This document shows, one piece after another, positions 6,810-9,642 of a stretch of 9,642 nt of DNA. The first letter of the stretch is position 1. Every line of letters begins with the position of its first letter. The position numbers and the translations under genes are program-made. A model generated the notes under the pieces. That model did not search any database. It saw nothing but the letters and a program-made list of their open reading frames with translations, and was not told the origin of the DNA. Origin of the DNA: DASZJY01 sp036260255 (GTDB lineage Bacteria > Actinomycetota > Acidimicrobiia > Acidimicrobiales > AC-14); assembly GCA_036260255.1 (NCBI GenBank), contig DATAAF010000127.1, forward strand, positions 1-9,642. Reading direction: 5' to 3'.

Positions 6810-7253
6810 TCAGTCCGTCACGTCGTCGGCCGCGTGCAGCATCACCAGGCGGACGGCGGTGCCGTCGCCCGACGAGGTGATCTCCACCTCGTCAACCAGC
6901 GCCCGGATGAGAGGAATTCCCAGGCCCCGCTCGAACTTCAGGCGGTCGGGGTCGGTGACGGGCGGGTGGTCGGGGAGGCCGGACGGGTCGAACCCGGGGC
7001 CGCGGTCCTCGACGGACACCTCGAGCCCCCGGTCGGCCGTCCTGCACCGAACGCGCACCCGCTCGTCGGTCGCGACGGAGTCATGGGCCTCGATGGCGTT
7101 GGTGCAGGCCTCGGACACCGCGATCTTGAGGTCGTCGACCCGTTCGTCGGCCAGCTGGGTGTCGGTGGCCGCCAGCGCCGACACGACGAGGCGCGCCAGG
7201 GCGACGAACTCTGCTCGAGCCGGTATTTCCAGGGCGACTTCCTCGTCGACCAC
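6810..7253 (-). CDS. RsbW/SpoIIAB-like anti-sigma factor serine kinase (HATPase_c_2)
   Basis: A 147-residue GHKL-type ATPase of the partner-switching class. It would hold an alternative sigma factor and phosphorylate its STAS antagonist. ATP-site motifs are all present: the N-box in VSEACTNAIEAHD (E48, N52), the G1 box EDRGPGFDP (D83, G85, G87) and the G2 region RGLGIPLIRALVDEV (109-123). The start is a GTG 7 bases after the STAS stop; the ribosome site is weak, which suggests coupling to the upstream gene. The STAS protein encoded immediately before it is the obvious antagonist. The sigma factor it controls is not within the window, so the regulon is unknown. Confidence 0.88.
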   Translation of the reverse strand: MVDEEVALEIPARAEFVALARLVVSALAATDTQLADERVDDLKIAVSEACTNAIEAHDSVATDERVRVRCRTADRGLEVSVEDRGPGFDPSGLPDHPPVTDPDRLKFERGLGIPLIRALVDEVEITSSGDGTAVRLVMLHAADDVTD

Positions 7254-7260
7254 GGCCGGC

Positions 7261-7656
7261 TCAGTAGTCGCCCGTGTCGCCCGCCCGTTCGCCGGTCGCG
7301 TCGGCGGCCAGCTCGGCGGGCGCCTGGCCCACCGCCTCGTCCACCGACTCGTAGATGGAGAACACCTTGGTGAGCCCGGTGATCTCGAACACCTTGAGGA
7401 TGCGGCTCTGGGTGCAGACCAGGTAGAGGTCGCCGCCGTGGCTGCGGAGGCGCTTGAGCCCGCCGACGAGCACGCCCAAGCCGGTGGAGTCGAGGAAGTC
7501 CACGCCCTCCAAGTCGACGACGATCTGGTGCTTCCCCTCGCTGACCAGCTCGATCAGCCGCTCGCGGAAGCGGGGGGCCGTGTAGACGTCGACCTCGCCG
7601 TGCACGCTGAGCACCGCATACTTGCCGCGTTCGGTGGCCTCGAGGCCGAGATCCAT
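7261..7656 (-). CDS. STAS-domain anti-anti-sigma factor (RsbV/SpoIIAA-like)
   Basis: A 131-residue single-domain STAS protein. In this family the unphosphorylated form binds the anti-sigma kinase and frees the sigma factor; phosphorylation on a conserved serine turns it off. The site is clear: VDFLDSTGLGVLVGGL, with Ser57 in the DSTG motif. The N-terminal part (YAVLSVHGEVDVYTAPRF) is the usual first strand pair. Residues after about 108 form an acidic, Ala-rich tail that is longer than in minimal family members. The frame extends far upstream, but the ATG at 7656 is correct because GGGAGGAG lies 4 bases before it and the STAS fold begins here. The kinase gene follows after 7 bases, and the PhoU gene precedes it by 65 bases. 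Confidence 0.92.
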   Translation of the reverse strand: MDLGLEATERGKYAVLSVHGEVDVYTAPRFRERLIELVSEGKHQIVVDLEGVDFLDSTGLGVLVGGLKRLRSHGGDLYLVCTQSRILKVFEITGLTKVFSIYESVDEAVGQAPAELAADATGERAGDTGDY

Positions 7657-7702
7657 GCAGCTCCTCCCTGGTGTCGGCTCAACCGTACCAACTCGGTCCT
7701 CG

Positions 7703-7728
7703 GTACCCCGAACTTGCCTCCCTACAAC
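7703..7728 (-). promoter_or_regulatory. Candidate SigB/SigF-class promoter in front of the STAS/anti-sigma genes
   Basis: On the minus strand GTTG (7728-7725) and GGGTAC (7708-7703) are 16 bases apart. The SigB/SigF consensus in Gram-positive bacteria is roughly GTTT with 14-17 bases to GGGTAT or GGGTAC. The predicted start near 7696 would give a leader of about 40 bases before the STAS ATG. The -35 lies inside the end of phoU. If real, it would place the switch genes under the sigma factor they control. Confidence 0.4.
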
Positions 7729-8363
7729 ACGCCGGTGGCCAGGTACCGAACGCGGGCGGCGATGTTGACGGCGTGATCGCCGAGCCGCTCGTAGAACCGG
7801 CCGACCAGGGCCAGCTCGATGGCGACGGGGATCGAGAGCTTGCCCGACGCCAGCTCGGCGATCAGGCTCACGTGGAGGTCGTCCAGCTCGTCGTCCTGCT
7901 CCCGCAGGCGAGCCACCGCCTGCCCGTCCCGCTCGGCATAGGCCTCGGCCGACGCCCGCCACATCTCCACCCCCGTGCGGCCCATCTGCTCGATGAGGCC
8001 CCGGACCCGAGGCGTGAGCTCGCCCGTGAGCCCCCGCACCGCCCGTTGGGCGATGTGCTCGGCCAGGTCACCGCTGCGTTCGAGCTCGGGCACGATCCGT
8101 AGGACCGAGAGGAGGAACCGGAGGTCGACCGCCATGGGCGCCTGGAGGGCGAACTGGCGCTGCACCAACCCCTCGACGTCGACGTAGAGGCGGTCGAGCA
8201 TCTCGTCTCTGGCGACGAGCGCCCGGGCCGCCTCTCGGTCACCGGCCAGCAGCGCCTCGGTGGCGCCGGCCAGCCCCTCGCTGACGAGCGCGAACAGGCG
8301 CAGGACCTGCTCGTCGATCCGTTGCAGGTCGCGATGGAAGGCGGTGCGGAGCTCCTCTGGCAC
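7722..8363 (-). CDS. phoU: PhoU-family phosphate signalling regulator
   Basis: A 213-residue, all-helical protein with two tandem PhoU repeats. PhoU links the Pst phosphate transporter to the PhoR kinase and dampens the phosphate-starvation response. Both repeats carry the metal-binding signature: PELERSGDLAEHIAQ (E95, D99) and FYERLGDHAVNIAARV (E192, D196). The length is close to the usual 210-240. The start is a GTG at 8363 with AAGGAAGG about 6 bases upstream; the N-terminal ELRTAFHRDLQRI fits the family. No pst or phoR/phoP genes are in the window. It begins 31 bases after the stop of the Ala-rich repeat gene and precedes the STAS gene, so it may share transcripts with both. Confidence 0.93.
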   Translation of the reverse strand: MPEELRTAFHRDLQRIDEQVLRLFALVSEGLAGATEALLAGDREAARALVARDEMLDRLYVDVEGLVQRQFALQAPMAVDLRFLLSVLRIVPELERSGDLAEHIAQRAVRGLTGELTPRVRGLIEQMGRTGVEMWRASAEAYAERDGQAVARLREQDDELDDLHVSLIAELASGKLSIPVAIELALVGRFYERLGDHAVNIAARVRYLATGVL

Positions 8364-8394
8364 GGTCGCCTTCCTTTCCGGCCGGTCCGCGCCG

Positions 8395-9642
8395 TCAGTC
8401 GCGCTCGACCGGCGGCTGGCCGATCAGGACGGAGTCCCAGGCCTCTTCGTCGGGCTCCTCGTCGTCGGCGGCCTCGCCCGCCGGGCGCGCCGGGCGGGCC
8501 GGCATCGGCTTGCGCCACTCCCGTGGCTCCCACTCCGACCCCTCGTCGGCCGCGTCCTCGCTCTCCGCGTCCGGCCCGGCGGCGGGCGTCGGGGCCGTGC
8601 CGGGGGCGTCGGCGGCCGGGGCGGGGGTGGGTGCCGGGGTGGTGTCCGGCGCAGGGGTGGCGGCCGACTCCTCGGAGGGCGGCTCGGCGGCGGCCTCCGG
8701 AGGGGGTACGGGCTCGGGCGCGGCGGCCTCGGGCGCGGCGGGCTCGGGCGCGACGGGAGGCGGCTCGGCCGCCGGCGGGGGGACGGGCGGGGGCGGAGTG
8801 GGCTCGCGCGCGGCCCGCCAGAAACCGGGGGCCGGCGGCTCCAGGGCCGGCGCGGGGGGCTCGGGCGGCGCCTCCTCGGTGGTGGGTCGCTCGGGCGCCA
8901 CCGCCGAGGTCGGCCGCTCCGGCGCCACCGGCGAGGTCGGCCGCTCCGGCGGTACCGCCGACGTGGGCCGCTCGGCCGGGGACTCGGTGGCCGCCGCCGG
9001 CTCCTCGTCCCGCTCCGGGGCCGGAGCGGTCGGAGGCACAACCGACGCGACCGCCAAGCGGGCGGCGGCGGCCGCCGCGTCGGCGTCCGCAGGGCGCGAG
9101 GCCTCCTCCGCCTCGAACTCGGCCGCCCGCCCGAACTCGGCTCGGGCGCTTCGCGAGGCGGCGGCGATGGCCGCGGCGGCGACGGCCGCCTCGGTGGCGG
9201 CGGCGGTCGCCGCTTGGGTCGCCGCACCCGAGGCCGCCTCGGTGGCGGCGGCGTGGGCCGCCTGGACGGCGGCGGCGACGGCTGCCTCGGTGGCCGCCGT
9301 CACCGCGGCTTCGGTTGCGGCGGTGACCGCCGTCTGCGTCACCGCGGTCACGGCCGTCTCGGTGGCGGCAGCGGTCGCCGCCTCGGTGGCCGCCGTGGTC
9401 GCCGCCTCGATGGCCGCGGTGGTCGCCGCCGTGGTGGCCGCCTGGGTCGCCGCTTCGGTGGCCGCGGTGGTCGCCGCCTGGGTGGCCGCCCCCACGGCCG
9501 CCTCGGTGGCGGCGGCGACCGCGGCCTGGGTGGCGGCGGCGACAGCGGCCTCGGTAGCCGCCTCCGTGGCGGCGGCGGTCGCGGTCACCGTGGCGGCGCC
9601 GACGGCGGCCTCGGTGGCGGCGGCGACCGCCGGCTCGATGGC
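8395..9642 (-). CDS. Ala/Thr tetrad-repeat and Pro-rich low-complexity protein, N-terminus beyond window
   Basis: I do not recognise this protein. The visible frame is 415 residues and has no start within the window (an internal GTG at 9588 lies inside the repeat and is unlikely to be the start). Residues 4-163 are about 40 consecutive four-residue units, mostly Ala-Ala-(Thr/Val)-(Glu/Gln/Thr/Ala/Gly). There is no Lys, Arg or Asp, and charge comes only from Glu. This should favour a long, small-residue helix or helical bundle (inference). Residues 164-205 are a mixed-charge Ala-rich segment. Residues 224-259 are four tandem copies of a nine-residue ERPTSAVAP unit. Then comes a long Pro/Ala/Glu linker, probably disordered, with an isolated GFWRAAREP segment, and an acidic end (EEAWDSVLIGQPPVERD). 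No signal peptide can be judged. Minus-strand coding is supported because every TCN in the mirror frame follows a C/T-ending codon, which keeps Glu rather than Asp on this strand. A structural, envelope or cytoskeleton-type role is possible but unproven. Confidence 0.72.
   Translation of the reverse strand, partial: AIEPAVAAATEAAVGAATVTATAAATEAATEAAVAAATQAAVAAATEAAVGAATQAATTAATEAATQAATTAATTAAIEAATTAATEAATAAATETAVTAVTQTAVTAATEAAVTAATEAAVAAAVQAAHAAATEAASGAATQAATAAATEAAVAAAAIAAASRSARAEFGRAAEFEAEEASRPADADAAAAAARLAVASVVPPTAPAPERDEEPAAATESPAERPTSAVPPERPTSPVAPERPTSAVAPERPTTEEAPPEPPAPALEPPAPGFWRAAREPTPPPPVPPPAAEPPPVAPEPAAPEAAAPEPVPPPEAAAEPPSEESAATPAPDTTPAPTPAPAADAPGTAPTPAAGPDAESEDAADEGSEWEPREWRKPMPARPARPAGEAADDEEPDEEAWDSVLIGQPPVERD
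8866..8973 (-). repeat. 27-bp / 9-residue tandem repeat, four copies
   Basis: Four in-frame copies encode ERPTSAVPP, ERPTSPVAP, ERPTSAVAP and ERPTTEEAP. The copies differ at synonymous positions and the last one diverges at its end. They lie within the Pro-rich half of the Ala-rich protein, between the helical tetrad region and the acidic tail. Confidence 0.9.
9154..9633 (-). repeat. 12-bp / 4-residue tandem repeat array encoding Ala-Ala-Thr/Val-X
   Basis: About 40 degenerate 12-base units, consensus GCC GCC ACC GAG on the minus strand, run without a phase break to within 9 bases of the window edge and probably beyond. Of the 40 units, 35 begin Ala-Ala and 36 have Thr, Val or Ile third. Synonymous codons vary (GCC, GCG, GCA, GCT; GAG, GAA), so the array is old or selected at protein level rather than a fresh slippage product. 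Confidence 0.9.

Noticed and set aside
5622..7373. Plus-strand ORF of 583 residues over ceoC and the OB-fold/anti-sigma genes
   Set aside because: It overlaps four well-supported genes in other frames and is Arg/Pro/Gly-rich with no recognisable domain.
7657..7962. Upstream extension of the STAS frame to about 7962
   Set aside because: It would lie inside phoU in another frame. The ATG at 7656 has a strong ribosome site and starts the STAS fold.
8322..9326. Plus-strand Arg/Pro-rich ORF of 334 residues
   Set aside because: It is antisense to the Ala-rich gene; its Arg/Pro composition is typical of a GC shadow and it starts within phoU.
9154..9633. The 12-bp array as a CRISPR or minisatellite-like non-coding repeat
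   Set aside because: There are no unique spacers, and the period is a multiple of three with the reading frame kept and synonymous codons varying, so it is coding.

Overview
This is a GC-rich window from what looks like an actinobacterial chromosome. The gene set fits (CeoB/CeoC pair, actinobacterial OB-fold protein, RsbW/RsbV-like switch, K+-independent H+-pyrophosphatase), and several starts look leaderless or are GTG. An Acidimicrobiia-like or other deep actinobacterial lineage is my guess; the class cannot be fixed from the sequence alone. The window is densely coding: the longest non-coding stretch is about 130 bases (6310-6440). I see no insertion sequence, CRISPR array, rRNA or tRNA.

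Left block (1-4883, all on the minus strand). Transcription runs from kimA, a KimA/YdaO-type potassium importer, through a likely intrinsic hairpin, to a DtxR/MntR-family metal-dependent repressor with its own recognisable promoter. The repressor gene overlaps by four bases (ATGA) the start of hppA, a membrane H+-translocating pyrophosphatase whose last residues lie beyond base 1.

Middle block (4970-6309, plus strand). Two RCK/TrkA-type potassium regulatory proteins (ceoB and ceoC, also overlapping by ATGA) are divergent from kimA. The import protein, the RCK gating subunits and the proton-pumping pyrophosphatase together look like a potassium and proton-motive-force homeostasis neighbourhood. 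As I recall, the ceoBC / permease / OB-fold grouping is also found in mycobacteria.

Right block (6441-9642, all minus). The genes run from the right edge: a very unusual Ala-rich, Pro-rich protein open at the window edge, then a PhoU protein, a STAS anti-anti-sigma factor, an RsbW-like anti-sigma kinase and a small OB-fold protein. The STAS/kinase pair is a partner-switching stress module whose sigma factor is not in view; a GGGTAC element in front of it resembles a SigB/SigF-class promoter.

The most unusual object is the Ala-rich protein. About 160 residues are built from a strict four-residue repeat (Ala-Ala-Thr/Val-X) with no Lys, Arg or Asp. A four-copy nine-residue repeat and a long Pro/Ala/Glu tail follow.
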